A stretch of DNA of 64,000 bases from Methylobacterium platani (GTDB taxonomy: Bacteria > Pseudomonadota > Alphaproteobacteria > Rhizobiales > Beijerinckiaceae). Position 1 is the stretch's first letter. Each line of letters opens with the position of its first letter. Shown here in pieces: positions 33,965 to 41,927 of this stretch. The stretch lies in the NCBI RefSeq assembly GCF_001653715.1, contig NZ_LWHQ01000019.1, positions 20,588-84,587 of the forward strand, given 5' to 3'. A program made the position numbers and the translations under genes. The notes under the pieces were generated by a model. That model did not search any database. It was given only the letters and a program-made list of their open reading frames with translations, and was not told where the DNA came from.

Positions 33965-34372
33965 ATGAACTTCAAGGATATGTACTACCACGCGCTCGCG
34001 ACCGCGACGGTCATGGGCTGGAGCACTGTCTCGGCCCTGGCTCAGGCGACGGGCGGCACCTCGGGCGATCCGTCCGCGCCGATCGAATTTCTCAAAAACT
34101 CGCGCTCGAAGGCGGCGAGCTCGTCGCTCAACGCGTCGTCGATCGCCACGGGCGGCAACAACGCCGGCATCGTCATCTCGATCATCTTCGCGGTGATCGG
34201 CATCGGCCTTGCCGGCATCTCGGGCGTGAAGCTCTACAAGTCGTCGCAGGACGACAACGCCCGCGAGGATAGCGGCCGGTCGATCGCCGGGATCGTCGTC
34301 GGCTCCGGCGTCACCATCCTGGGCGTCATCATCGGCGTCGTCACCACCTACATGACCGGGTCCGGCACCTGA
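33965..34372 (+). CDS. Pilin-like/IcmD-like small secreted membrane protein
   Basis: A 135-aa protein. ATG 33965 is preceded by GGAGG at 5 bp; an in-frame ATG 33947 overlaps the dotO stop. After a signal-like N-terminus (MNFKDMYYHALATATVMGWSTVSALAQ) come two hydrophobic helices (AGIVISIIFAVIGIGLAGISGV, SIAGIVVGSGVTILGVIIGVVTTYM) joined by a polar loop, the topology of VirB2-like pilins and of IcmD. It is the last gene of the plus arm and is followed by a strong hairpin. Confidence 0.6.
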   Translation: MNFKDMYYHALATATVMGWSTVSALAQATGGTSGDPSAPIEFLKNSRSKAASSSLNASSIATGGNNAGIVISIIFAVIGIGLAGISGVKLYKSSQDDNAREDSGRSIAGIVVGSGVTILGVIIGVVTTYMTGSGT

Positions 34373-34413
34373 CCTGAGTGTCGACCTGGCCGGTACAGCG
34401 TGACACGACGACA

Positions 34414-34440
34414 GCGCCGAGCGGGCCCACCGCTCGGCGC
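34414..34440. terminator. Hairpin between convergent T4SS units
   Basis: A perfect 11-bp stem (GCGCCGAGCGG / CCGCTCGGCGC) with loop GCCCA lies between the plus arm and the convergent DotM-like gene. There is no clear T run, so termination may be weak or bidirectional. Confidence 0.6.
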
Positions 34441-34456
34441 CACTTATTGAGCGACC

Positions 34457-35377
34457 TCAGTAGGTCGTGATCGCAGACTGCAAGTTTGGATCGACGTGGC
34501 GAAGCCACGTGTAATCCGGGAAATGCAGCCTGTGCGCCGCGAGGGCCGCGGCAGCGAGCGCCGAGACGACCGAGGCGAGGTCCTCCTTTTTCTCGAGCAC
34601 GGCATGAACCTGGAAAAGCGGAGCGTCACCCCGGCCGGGCCGTTCGGTGATCGCCTGGAGCAGGGCGCCGTGCAGGGTCGGCAGGAGGGCGGCAGGGTGC
34701 TCTGCCAGGGAATTCACGGCGTGGCGGTCTCCGGCAGCCCTGACGGCCTTCAGAACGGCTTCGCGGGCCTTGCGATCGGCGAGGGGAGCCACCGCGTCGA
34801 TCGTCAGGAAGAGGGCGCCGGCGAGGTGCCAGGGAATGTCGTCCAGCACCGTCTCCACGGCCCTGGCATTGAGGAGGTCGCGGACCCCCTTGAGAGGGTT
34901 GGAAACGTCCGGCTGGGCTGGGAACGTCTCCTGGTCCGGGTCGACCAGCGGCACCGGCCGCACCAGCCGGTGGGCCGGAACGAACCGACTGATGATTTCC
35001 GCCTTTCCGAAGCCCTGGCGCGGAAGGGTGATGAGCTTCTCGATGTGGTCCCGGCTGCGTTTGCGCCACGCGAGGAAGCCGATGAGCGCCGTGAGCAGGG
35101 CGGCCACCAGGCCGAAGGGAGTACTCGACTGGTAGATCGACACGAACGCGAACGGCTCGCCCGCCGGCGTGCCGGTGAAGTACCGGCCCCAGCCCGTGAA
35201 CCGCCACAGGGTCGCGCTCTCGAGCAGCCGCAGGGCGGCATACATCCGGCCGAGGACCGGAGAGAACGTCCACCATAGCAGGCTGAGAACGCCCATCGTC
35301 GAGAGGGAGACGACGGCAAGGGTGATGATCGGTCCGGCCGAGATCGACTCGACCGGCTTGCGATGCAGAGCCTTCAT
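34457..35377 (-). CDS. trbA: DotM/IcmP/TrbA-like coupling-complex protein
   Basis: A 306-aa protein. Two transmembrane helices (about residues 17-40 and 85-105: LVAALLTALIGFLAWRKRSRDHIEKLITL) precede a helical cytoplasmic domain with LFQVHAVLEKKEDLASVVSALAAAALAAH and the ending FPDYTWLRHVDPNLQSAITTY. Layout and the 'H..A(x)n-WLxxVD' region resemble DotM/TrbA, which binds the coupling protein DotL. ATG 35377 overlaps the Fic gene stop (ATGA), so it is translated with the toxin-antitoxin pair. It is somewhat shorter than DotM (about 380 aa). Confidence 0.58.
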   Translation of the reverse strand: MKALHRKPVESISAGPIITLAVVSLSTMGVLSLLWWTFSPVLGRMYAALRLLESATLWRFTGWGRYFTGTPAGEPFAFVSIYQSSTPFGLVAALLTALIGFLAWRKRSRDHIEKLITLPRQGFGKAEIISRFVPAHRLVRPVPLVDPDQETFPAQPDVSNPLKGVRDLLNARAVETVLDDIPWHLAGALFLTIDAVAPLADRKAREAVLKAVRAAGDRHAVNSLAEHPAALLPTLHGALLQAITERPGRGDAPLFQVHAVLEKKEDLASVVSALAAAALAAHRLHFPDYTWLRHVDPNLQSAITTY

Positions 35378-36675
35378 ACGGACCGTCCGAGCTGAGGCTC
35401 TTCCTGGCCGAGCGTCTTCTGCTGGGCGAGTGTCTGCTGACGATCGTCGGCCACCAGGACGTCCATCATGGGCTTCAGGACGGCGCGAATTTGCTCAAGA
35501 TCCTGACCTTTCGGCAGGAGGCTCTTGGCCTCGGTGTCGCTGCCCTGGACCAGGATCGCTGAGCCCTCGCGCCCGAAGCGCTCGATCAGGCTCTTGTCGA
35601 TCTGGCGCACCTCGGCGGCCAGCCCCGGGTCGGCGACGATCTCCCGGGCCGGTCGGTTCTTCAGCGCTTCGGCAAGCGCCGGGCTCGGACCCGGGATCTC
35701 GATGCGGTTGCGCGTCACGTCCTCGGGTCGCTGGCCGGAGAGCATGAGGTAGCTCGCCGGGATCAGCACCCGGCCCACGACCTGGCTTCGCGCGACCTCC
35801 TCGCGCGGCTGGTTGCGGTCCAGGCCCTCGTCGCTGCGCAGCACCCGCACGTCGACGCGGGAGTTGTTCTCCGGCATCACGCGGAACGAGGCGAGCGGCA
35901 CCGCCGCAATCTCGCGGTCCTGACGCACCAGGGCGTGGTGGTAGCTCGTGGCGACCACCTGGCCCCGGACCTGGGTGCCGGGTTCGGGCAGGACGATGCG
36001 CGGCGCACCCATCAGCCGCGTCGCCTCGAACGCCTCCGCCGACAGGCGGCCGAGGACCGGATGAGCGCGCTGCTCCTCCGAGTACCGCGCATTCCGCACC
36101 ATCTCCGCCAAGGGCTGGATCTGGCCGCGGGTGGCCAGCACGAACTTGTCCCGGGTCTCGCTCGGCACCCGGTTGATCAGGGCCTGGTCGAGCGGCTGCT
36201 TATGGTGGCGGGCGTACTGCTCCATGAACGCCAGCAGCGTGCGCGTGTTGCCCTCCCGGAACGGGTGGGCCTGGAACAGCGTCGCCATGTTCTGGGCCAG
36301 GCGGATCGCCGGCCGGCTGTCCTTCAGGTTCCCTGGCTCTTCGCGTGCCAAGCTCGACAGGGCCGACCGCATCAGGCCGTCGATCTGCGCCGGCGGCGCG
36401 TAGGCGACGCTGCGGCCGTTCAGCACGATCTCGGGCTTCCAAAGCTCGACCGTGCGGGTCTCGCCCGCCCACGGGTAGACCTCAGCGAACAGCCGCTTAT
36501 GGATCGCCGCGAAATGCGCCTGGTCGAAGTTGCCGAGCACCGGCTCCTTCAGCATCTGGCGCAGGGCCTGGAACGAGACGATCTGCTCGCGCTCGGCCAG
36601 GGCCTCGGGATCCCGGATGCCGGCGTTGTTCCTGAGGGTATCGGTGCCCTCGTAGACGTAGGGATCGCCGCTCAC
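35374..36675 (-). CDS. Fic-family toxin-like protein with KfrB-like C-terminal part
   Basis: A 433-aa protein. The Fic fold spans about residues 30-200, with motif HPFREGNTRT (137-146). The catalytic histidine and the acidic residue are present; T replaces the second G of GNGR. The upstream half matches VbhT/BepA-type Fic proteins (WAGETRTVELWK). Residues ~225-290 (GTQVRGQVVATSYHHALVRQ, then VPLASF) resemble the small KfrB-like domain found in mobilisation proteins. The start overlaps the 95-aa gene upstream by 4 bp. It is likely an AMPylating toxin, or an effector delivered with DNA, held off by its partner. No BID secretion domain is visible. Confidence 0.78.
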   Translation of the reverse strand: MSGDPYVYEGTDTLRNNAGIRDPEALAEREQIVSFQALRQMLKEPVLGNFDQAHFAAIHKRLFAEVYPWAGETRTVELWKPEIVLNGRSVAYAPPAQIDGLMRSALSSLAREEPGNLKDSRPAIRLAQNMATLFQAHPFREGNTRTLLAFMEQYARHHKQPLDQALINRVPSETRDKFVLATRGQIQPLAEMVRNARYSEEQRAHPVLGRLSAEAFEATRLMGAPRIVLPEPGTQVRGQVVATSYHHALVRQDREIAAVPLASFRVMPENNSRVDVRVLRSDEGLDRNQPREEVARSQVVGRVLIPASYLMLSGQRPEDVTRNRIEIPGPSPALAEALKNRPAREIVADPGLAAEVRQIDKSLIERFGREGSAILVQGSDTEAKSLLPKGQDLEQIRAVLKPMMDVLVADDRQQTLAQQKTLGQEEPQLGRSV

Positions 36676-36959
36676 GCCACCGCTCCCTTGGCTCGGGCCC
36701 GGCGCGCGTCGAGGGCCTGGAACACCTCGTCGTTGGTCACGAGGCCGGCTCCGGCGAGGAGCGCGCCGAGCTGGACGCGCAAGGACATCCCGTTGCCCGA
36801 TCCGAGCATGATGGCTGCCGCCTGCTCATCCTCGGGGGACATCAGCGCGGTGACGAAGGGGGCGAACTCACCCTCGTCGACGCCCGTGGCGAGAGCCTCG
36901 AGCAGGGTGAGGGCGTCCTGGCGTTGGGTCACCAGCGCCGGCAGGTCGCGGAAACTCAT
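36672..36959 (-). CDS. Small partner (VbhA-like antitoxin candidate) of Fic
   Basis: A 95-aa protein directly upstream of, and overlapping, the Fic gene. Residues 25-30 read TGVDEG, which fits the Fic-inhibitory motif (S/T)xxxE(G/N); its glutamate would block the Fic ATP pocket. The rest is helical (DLPALVTQRQDALTLLEAL, then NDEVFQALDARRARAK). This would be a class I arrangement, with the inhibitor on a separate protein. The motif is short, so a chance match is possible; the operon position is the stronger argument. Confidence 0.6.
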   Translation of the reverse strand: MSFRDLPALVTQRQDALTLLEALATGVDEGEFAPFVTALMSPEDEQAAAIMLGSGNGMSLRVQLGALLAGAGLVTNDEVFQALDARRARAKGAVA

Positions 36960-37180
36960 GGGTGCGGTTCCTCGGTTCTAGCCCGGCCGGTCCGGCTCGC
37001 AGGCAGCGACTCTCGATCCGTCCTTCAGACGGCCAAAACTCTCGGCTGTCCTCTCTCTCCTACCCTTACCCATAGTCGCCCCGGCGCCAATACGGACCGC
37101 GTGTCGTAGGCGTCACAGCGGAGACCGGAGATAGTTCTAACGGGCAAGTTTCAGGAGCCGATCCAGGAAATAACGGGGCC

Positions 37181-40100
37181 TCAGACCGTCAACCCGAGAT
37201 CACGGTCACGGTCGAGCTCCTTGCCCTGCTCCAGGGTTTGCTGAGGCTGCACGTCGAGGCGCTGGTCGAGCTCGCGGCGCAGGACCTTGGCGATCAGGTG
37301 ATCGAGGCTTCCCTCCTTGAGGTAGGAGGCGACGAACCCACCGCCCGACAGGATCTCGCGCTCCTCGCTCGTGAGCCACTGCGCCGGGCCGAGGCCCTTG
37401 TCCGGCGAATGCCCGATCGCGCCGGTGGCGCCGAACCGGCGGGCAACGGCGCTCGCGAATGCCTCGATCTCCGCCCGCTGCTCGGACGTCGCAACAGACC
37501 GCGCGACGACGGCATCGAAGGCCCGTGGGTCCGAGCCCGGTGTACGGGCAATCTGAGCCAGCGCGGCCGAGGCGGCCGGCGACAAGCCGGGCACCTCGAT
37601 CGCGATGCGTCGGCGGTATCGCACTTCCTCCGGACGTGCGTTCTCGATTTCGGCGGAATACTGGTTTTTGAGGTTGATGGCGGCCCCTCTGATGGCGTCA
37701 TACGACGCCACGGCTTTCTCGCGTTCCTCCTTCTCCGGCTTCGGCACGAACCAGCCCTTGCGGCCCCGCAGACCGCCATAGGCTTCCGGGTCGGCCAGCA
37801 GTTCGTCGATGCGCGAGGTGTAGCCTTTTCCGGGCGCGCGAAGCTGGGCGTAGATCGCCTTGAATAGGCCTGCGGGATCCTTGACCGCCGTGCGGATCGA
37901 GGATCGCAGCGAGGCGAGTTCCTGCTTCAGATCTCGCTCCGGATCGACGCGATATGCGAGGGCTGCATCGACGGCGGTCTTGTCGAAGGGAACGGCAGCG
38001 AGGAATGGCTTGAGCGGGATCGCTTGGGCGGCAGGCTCTCGGGTCTTTAGCGGAACGTTCTCGACGACGGCGGGCCGGGTCGAGACGAGTGCCTGCCAGG
38101 CGGCGGCAAGCCGAACGGCCGCACCATGCAGGCGGCGCCAGCGCACCTGGACCGTCACGATCATCGACCGCGCGCGCTTCACCAGCGCGGGTGTGAGGGC
38201 CGCGTGACCGTTGAGCCCGCGGCGTTCCGCGAAGGCCGAGGCGAGGGCACGCAGATCCTGTGGCCGCACCCGGTCGGCGACGTCGGTTTCCGCGTTCTCC
38301 AGCCGGGCGAGAGCCGCATCGAGCGCGGCCAGGGCTGGCGAGCCGGATGGGTCGGTGACGCTGGCATCGGGCTTCCGGTCGGGGCCGATCGCAGCCGCGT
38401 CACCGTCTGCCTCGAGGCGACCTGCGAGCGCCGAGAGATCCCTGGCGATCCCCTTGGCATCGAGCAGCGGGAGATCGCTCGCGCGGCCTCGGACCGCCTC
38501 GCCGTCGATCGACTCCGGCGGCCGCGTCAGCGCGACAGCGGCCTCACGGAAAGCGGCCTCGTCGACGTAATCCAGGGTCGAGGCTTTCGAACCGTCCCGC
38601 GACAACCGGCGGGACAAGCCGTCGAGCGCGGCCGCATCGAGAACGCCCCGTGACGGCGCCGCTCCGAGCTTGGCTTTGCGCCAGTCCGGAATGAAGTCGG
38701 CATGCGCGCCGTGGAGGATGACGGTGTGGCGGTGACGCGTCATCGCCACGTAGGCCAGATGCTGATCCATGCCGGGCGTGGCCAGCACGTGGACCCGATC
38801 GAGCGTCGCGCCCTGGCTCTTATGGACGGTGGCCGCGTAGCCGTGATCGAGGTTGCGATAGACCTCGGCGTGGACCTCGATCCGCTCGCCGTCGCCTCTG
38901 CCGTCCCGATCGAGCTTGACCGTGAGCCGGCCGCTCGACGCGGCCTCGACGGTGGCGAGCATCCCGTTCTTCACGCCGAGCTGGCGGTCGTTCTCGAGGA
39001 ACAGCACGCGGTCGCCGGGAGCGAACATCCGCTCGCCGCGCGCCGTGATGAACCGGGCCTCATTCTCCAGCATCCCGTCGGCCTTGAGCGCGGAACGCGC
39101 CAAGGCATTGAGGGCCAGAACGTCGACGTTGGTCTGGGCAAGGATCAGCGTCTCGCTTGCCCGGCCGTCGGGCTTGAGGCCAAGGTAGTCGAGTTTCCAT
39201 GCCGCGATCAGGGCCTCGCGTGCGCCCTCACGATCGGCTGAGAACCGCACCATCCCGGCTTCGCTGTAAACGCTGAGTCCCGCGGCCGCCTCGCCTCGGG
39301 CAAAGGCCACGCTTGCCCGCCGCATCGCCGGATCGACCTGGCGCCAGATCTCGGAGAGCTCGGCATAGCCGATTGTCTCGGTGATCGCCCGGAAGCCGGC
39401 ACCGGCCTCGATCGGCTGGAGCTGCTGGGCGTCACCGACAAGGACCAGCTTGGCGCCGCGCCGCTCCACCTCCTGGACGATCCGCGAGAGCTGCTCGGAG
39501 GCGACCATGCCGGCCTCGTCGAGCACGAACACATCGCCGGGTTTCAGCAGGTCGCGCTCGTGCTTCCAGGCGAGTTCCCACGACGCCAAGGTGCGGCTCG
39601 CGATCCCCGCACTCCGCTCCAACCCCTCGGCCGCCTTGCCGGCCAGCGCCCCGCCGACGACGGCGTGACCGGCGCCGATCCAGGCCTCACGCGCAATGCC
39701 GAGCATGGTCGATTTGCCCGCGCCGGCAAACCCGACCACGGCCGCGATCCGCTCGGGCGCCGTGACGTGACGGACCGCGTCGCGCTGCTGCTCGGAGAGT
39801 TCCGGGCGGGCCGCAATGGCTCGCTCGAGCGCCCGCGGTGACACCCTGTGACCAGCATCGGCGTAGAGCCGGCCCGTCGCCGCCTGCATCAGGATCTCGG
39901 CTTGAAGCAGCGCCCTCGTCGTCCAGCGCGCCGGCGACACCACGCGTCCGCTCTCGGGATCGAACACCTCCTCGGCGACCGCGACGAGTTCGGGCGATTG
40001 GCCGAGCCTGAGACGAACCGCCTCGAACGCGGCCGGGTCGTCGATGTAGCGGAACACGGCGCGAGCGATGTCGCGCTCGTCGAACACACTCTTCTCGCGC

Positions 40101-40921
40101 GAGACGATCGGCAGCAGCTTGTCGGGGTCGGCGATGATCGCCTGCGCATTGCGGATGCGCTTCTGCTTCTCCTCCTCGACCCGATCGGAGACGGTGCCGC
40201 GCAGGTTGGAAGCCTGAACGCCGATGTGCTCGGTCGGCTCGATCCGGATGCCGGCCTCGGCGTGGGAACGGTGATCGATGCGCAGGTCCAGACCGGCCTT
40301 CGCGAGATGCAAGTTCGATGTCTCGGCCCATGAGCGACGCCATGGGATGAGGTGCTTCATCGGTCCAGCCATACGCTCATAGCGAGGCTTACCGTCGTCT
40401 CGATACAGAATGTTGCCAGCAGGGTCCCGTGCGAACTCAAACTTGGCTGCGAACCCCTTGTCCGACAACCTGCGCAACGGGATCATGACGTGAATGTGGG
40501 GGTTGCCGGGGGCGTCATGAAACGCCCAATCGGCGACGAAACCCTGTGAGACGACCTCCGTCTCGATCCAGTCGCGGGCGAGCGCAACGTTCTGCTCGAA
40601 GGTCAGCTCGATCGGCAGCGCGATGTTCATCTCCATCGCCAGCCCGGTGCCTTTCAAGCCCTCCTTCTTCTCGACGGCGTTCCACAGCAAGGCCGAGGCA
40701 CCGTTCTCGCTGCGCCCGTCGATGGCGGTCTGAAACCAGGCCGGAACCTCGGCCGGCAGGCTCAGCTCGGCATGAGCGACGTGCTGCTTACCCTCGTACG
40801 AGATGACCTTGCCGTCGGCCTCACGGACCATCGTGGCTGCGCGCCGGTAGGCGGCGCTGGAGACGGCACTCTTGCCGTTGGCGCTGCTGATGACCTGAGG
40901 CGAGAGGTGATAGATGGCCAT
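37181..40921 (-). CDS. traA: TraA, MOBQ relaxase with RecD-like helicase
   Basis: A 1246-aa conjugative relaxase of the Ti-plasmid TraA type, starting at MAIYHLSPQ (ATG 40921). The N-terminal MobA/MobL domain (1-220) has the HUH-like metal triad H135-DAPGNP-H142-I-H144 and early tyrosines (Y4, Y25) for nicking. The helicase part follows: Walker A GFAGAGKST (397-405), VFVLDEAGM (Walker B), VLVGDAQQLQPIEAG and the C-terminal ATVHKSQGATLDRV. It nicks oriT just upstream of its own gene and pilots or unwinds the transferred strand. The last ~400 residues are helical and less conserved. It is divergent from traCDG. Confidence 0.93.
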   Translation of the reverse strand: MAIYHLSPQVISSANGKSAVSSAAYRRAATMVREADGKVISYEGKQHVAHAELSLPAEVPAWFQTAIDGRSENGASALLWNAVEKKEGLKGTGLAMEMNIALPIELTFEQNVALARDWIETEVVSQGFVADWAFHDAPGNPHIHVMIPLRRLSDKGFAAKFEFARDPAGNILYRDDGKPRYERMAGPMKHLIPWRRSWAETSNLHLAKAGLDLRIDHRSHAEAGIRIEPTEHIGVQASNLRGTVSDRVEEEKQKRIRNAQAIIADPDKLLPIVSREKSVFDERDIARAVFRYIDDPAAFEAVRLRLGQSPELVAVAEEVFDPESGRVVSPARWTTRALLQAEILMQAATGRLYADAGHRVSPRALERAIAARPELSEQQRDAVRHVTAPERIAAVVGFAGAGKSTMLGIAREAWIGAGHAVVGGALAGKAAEGLERSAGIASRTLASWELAWKHERDLLKPGDVFVLDEAGMVASEQLSRIVQEVERRGAKLVLVGDAQQLQPIEAGAGFRAITETIGYAELSEIWRQVDPAMRRASVAFARGEAAAGLSVYSEAGMVRFSADREGAREALIAAWKLDYLGLKPDGRASETLILAQTNVDVLALNALARSALKADGMLENEARFITARGERMFAPGDRVLFLENDRQLGVKNGMLATVEAASSGRLTVKLDRDGRGDGERIEVHAEVYRNLDHGYAATVHKSQGATLDRVHVLATPGMDQHLAYVAMTRHRHTVILHGAHADFIPDWRKAKLGAAPSRGVLDAAALDGLSRRLSRDGSKASTLDYVDEAAFREAAVALTRPPESIDGEAVRGRASDLPLLDAKGIARDLSALAGRLEADGDAAAIGPDRKPDASVTDPSGSPALAALDAALARLENAETDVADRVRPQDLRALASAFAERRGLNGHAALTPALVKRARSMIVTVQVRWRRLHGAAVRLAAAWQALVSTRPAVVENVPLKTREPAAQAIPLKPFLAAVPFDKTAVDAALAYRVDPERDLKQELASLRSSIRTAVKDPAGLFKAIYAQLRAPGKGYTSRIDELLADPEAYGGLRGRKGWFVPKPEKEEREKAVASYDAIRGAAINLKNQYSAEIENARPEEVRYRRRIAIEVPGLSPAASAALAQIARTPGSDPRAFDAVVARSVATSEQRAEIEAFASAVARRFGATGAIGHSPDKGLGPAQWLTSEEREILSGGGFVASYLKEGSLDHLIAKVLRRELDQRLDVQPQQTLEQGKELDRDRDLGLTV

Positions 40922-40958
40922 GCGAGGGTTCCGAGCTTGGCCATTAGCAGCTAACCCA

Positions 40959-40992
40959 GGGAAACGCAAGTTTCCCCATTAGTGCGCCCCTT
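40959..40992 (+). other. oriT: Origin of transfer (oriT), RSF1010-like nic region
   Basis: An inverted repeat GGGAAAC-GCAA-GTTTCCC (40959-40976) is followed by CATTAGTGCGCCCCTT. This parallels RSF1010, where an inverted repeat precedes TAAGTGCG/CCCT by the same distance. The predicted nick is after G40986, so the transferred strand would start with CCCC and run rightwards. The site lies 38 bp from the traA start, between traA and traC. Confidence 0.8.
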
Positions 40993-41446
40993 CGTAAAAC
41001 TCAGGGGACTTTGCGGCGGCGCTCCGCGCCGTAGCTCCGCTTAAGAGAGGCCCCTGCGGGGCCGGAACCTGCTGCCCGGCAAAGCCGGCCAGCGCGCCCT
41101 TCCTGCGGGCGCGATCGCCGGAGGTATCAGGGCAACGGGAACGGGCGAGGCCCGATCGAACTGGCCTCCGCGCTCCGGCGAAGGTCGCGCCGCCGGAAGG
41201 GGAGAGGAGAGGCCTTTAGCTCGGCCATAAACTTGGCCGCCGAAGGTCAATCGTCTGGCTCATGATCGGCAACCCGACTGGGCCACCCCACACCATTCTA
41301 AGTCTAACATCGCGGAAAGTGTGACGTTGGGACCACGGATCCTCGCGTCCAGAGCCTGATAACGCTTCGGCGTACTGACGCAGCGTTTCCCATTCGTGTT
41401 GCGGATGTTAACCAGTGCTGTCCAACCGAATGGGAACGGAGCATCC
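40993..41446. other. oriT-distal non-coding region with hairpins
   Basis: No gene is visible. GC-rich inverted repeats, for example GGCCCCTGCGGGGCC near 41050, suggest binding sites or structures used by the relaxosome. The promoters for traC (plus) should lie at its right side. Confidence 0.4.
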
Positions 41447-41746
41447 ATGGCCAGGCCAAAGTCGCGCGAGGCGATCCTCGGCGAGATCCAGCAGCTCACC
41501 ACTTCGATCGATGCGCTGAAGAAGAAGCTCACCGAACATGACAAGGCCGAGGCCGCGCGGATCGGTGGCCTGGCAATGAAGGCCGGTCTCGGCTCGATCG
41601 CCATTCCCGAGGAGGTTCTGACCAAGGCCTTCGAGGAACTGGTGGCGCGATTTCGTACGGAATACCCGGAGGTGGCGCAGCCCAAGGCAAAGGGACGTCG
41701 AGGCGCTCGATCGGCTCCGGAGGGAGCTGATGCTCAAGCGGAATGA
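41447..41746 (+). CDS. traC: TraC, relaxosome accessory protein
   Basis: A 99-aa protein, MARPKSREAILGEIQQLTTSI..., matching Ti-plasmid TraC in size, start and position. It is helical and coiled-coil-like at the N-terminus (EIQQLTTSIDALKKKLTEHD) with a conserved-looking RIGGLAMKAGL segment. The tail is basic. TraC helps TraA at oriT. ATG 41447 is preferred over upstream in-frame starts because the family starts here. Its end overlaps traD by 17 bp. Confidence 0.8.
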   Translation: MARPKSREAILGEIQQLTTSIDALKKKLTEHDKAEAARIGGLAMKAGLGSIAIPEEVLTKAFEELVARFRTEYPEVAQPKAKGRRGARSAPEGADAQAE

Positions 41747-41927
41747 GGAGCGGAAACAGGACGCGCACCAGAAGATCAAGCTCGGCGGCCTGATCGTCAA
41801 AGCCGGGCTCGCCGACATCCCGACCAACGTGCTGCTCGGGCTGCTGGTCGAGGGCCGCGAGCGCATTCGCGACCCTGCCGTCGAAGAGCGGCTCGCCCGC
41901 CTGGGGGACAAGGAGTTCACGAAATGA
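41730..41927 (+). CDS. traD: TraD, small conjugal transfer protein
   Basis: A 65-aa protein, MLKRNEERKQDAHQKIKLGGLIVKAGL..., typical of Ti-type TraD. The segment KLGGLIVKAGLADIP repeats the RIGGLAMKAGLGSI motif of TraC, so the two are related. TraD is an accessory relaxosome component. It overlaps both traC (17 bp) and traG (ATGA at 41924). Confidence 0.8.
   Translation: MLKRNEERKQDAHQKIKLGGLIVKAGLADIPTNVLLGLLVEGRERIRDPAVEERLARLGDKEFTK

Noticed and set aside
40981..41446. CRISPR-like or iteron array near oriT
   Set aside because: Only GC-rich palindromes of unequal sequence are seen; no regular repeat-spacer pattern anywhere in the window.
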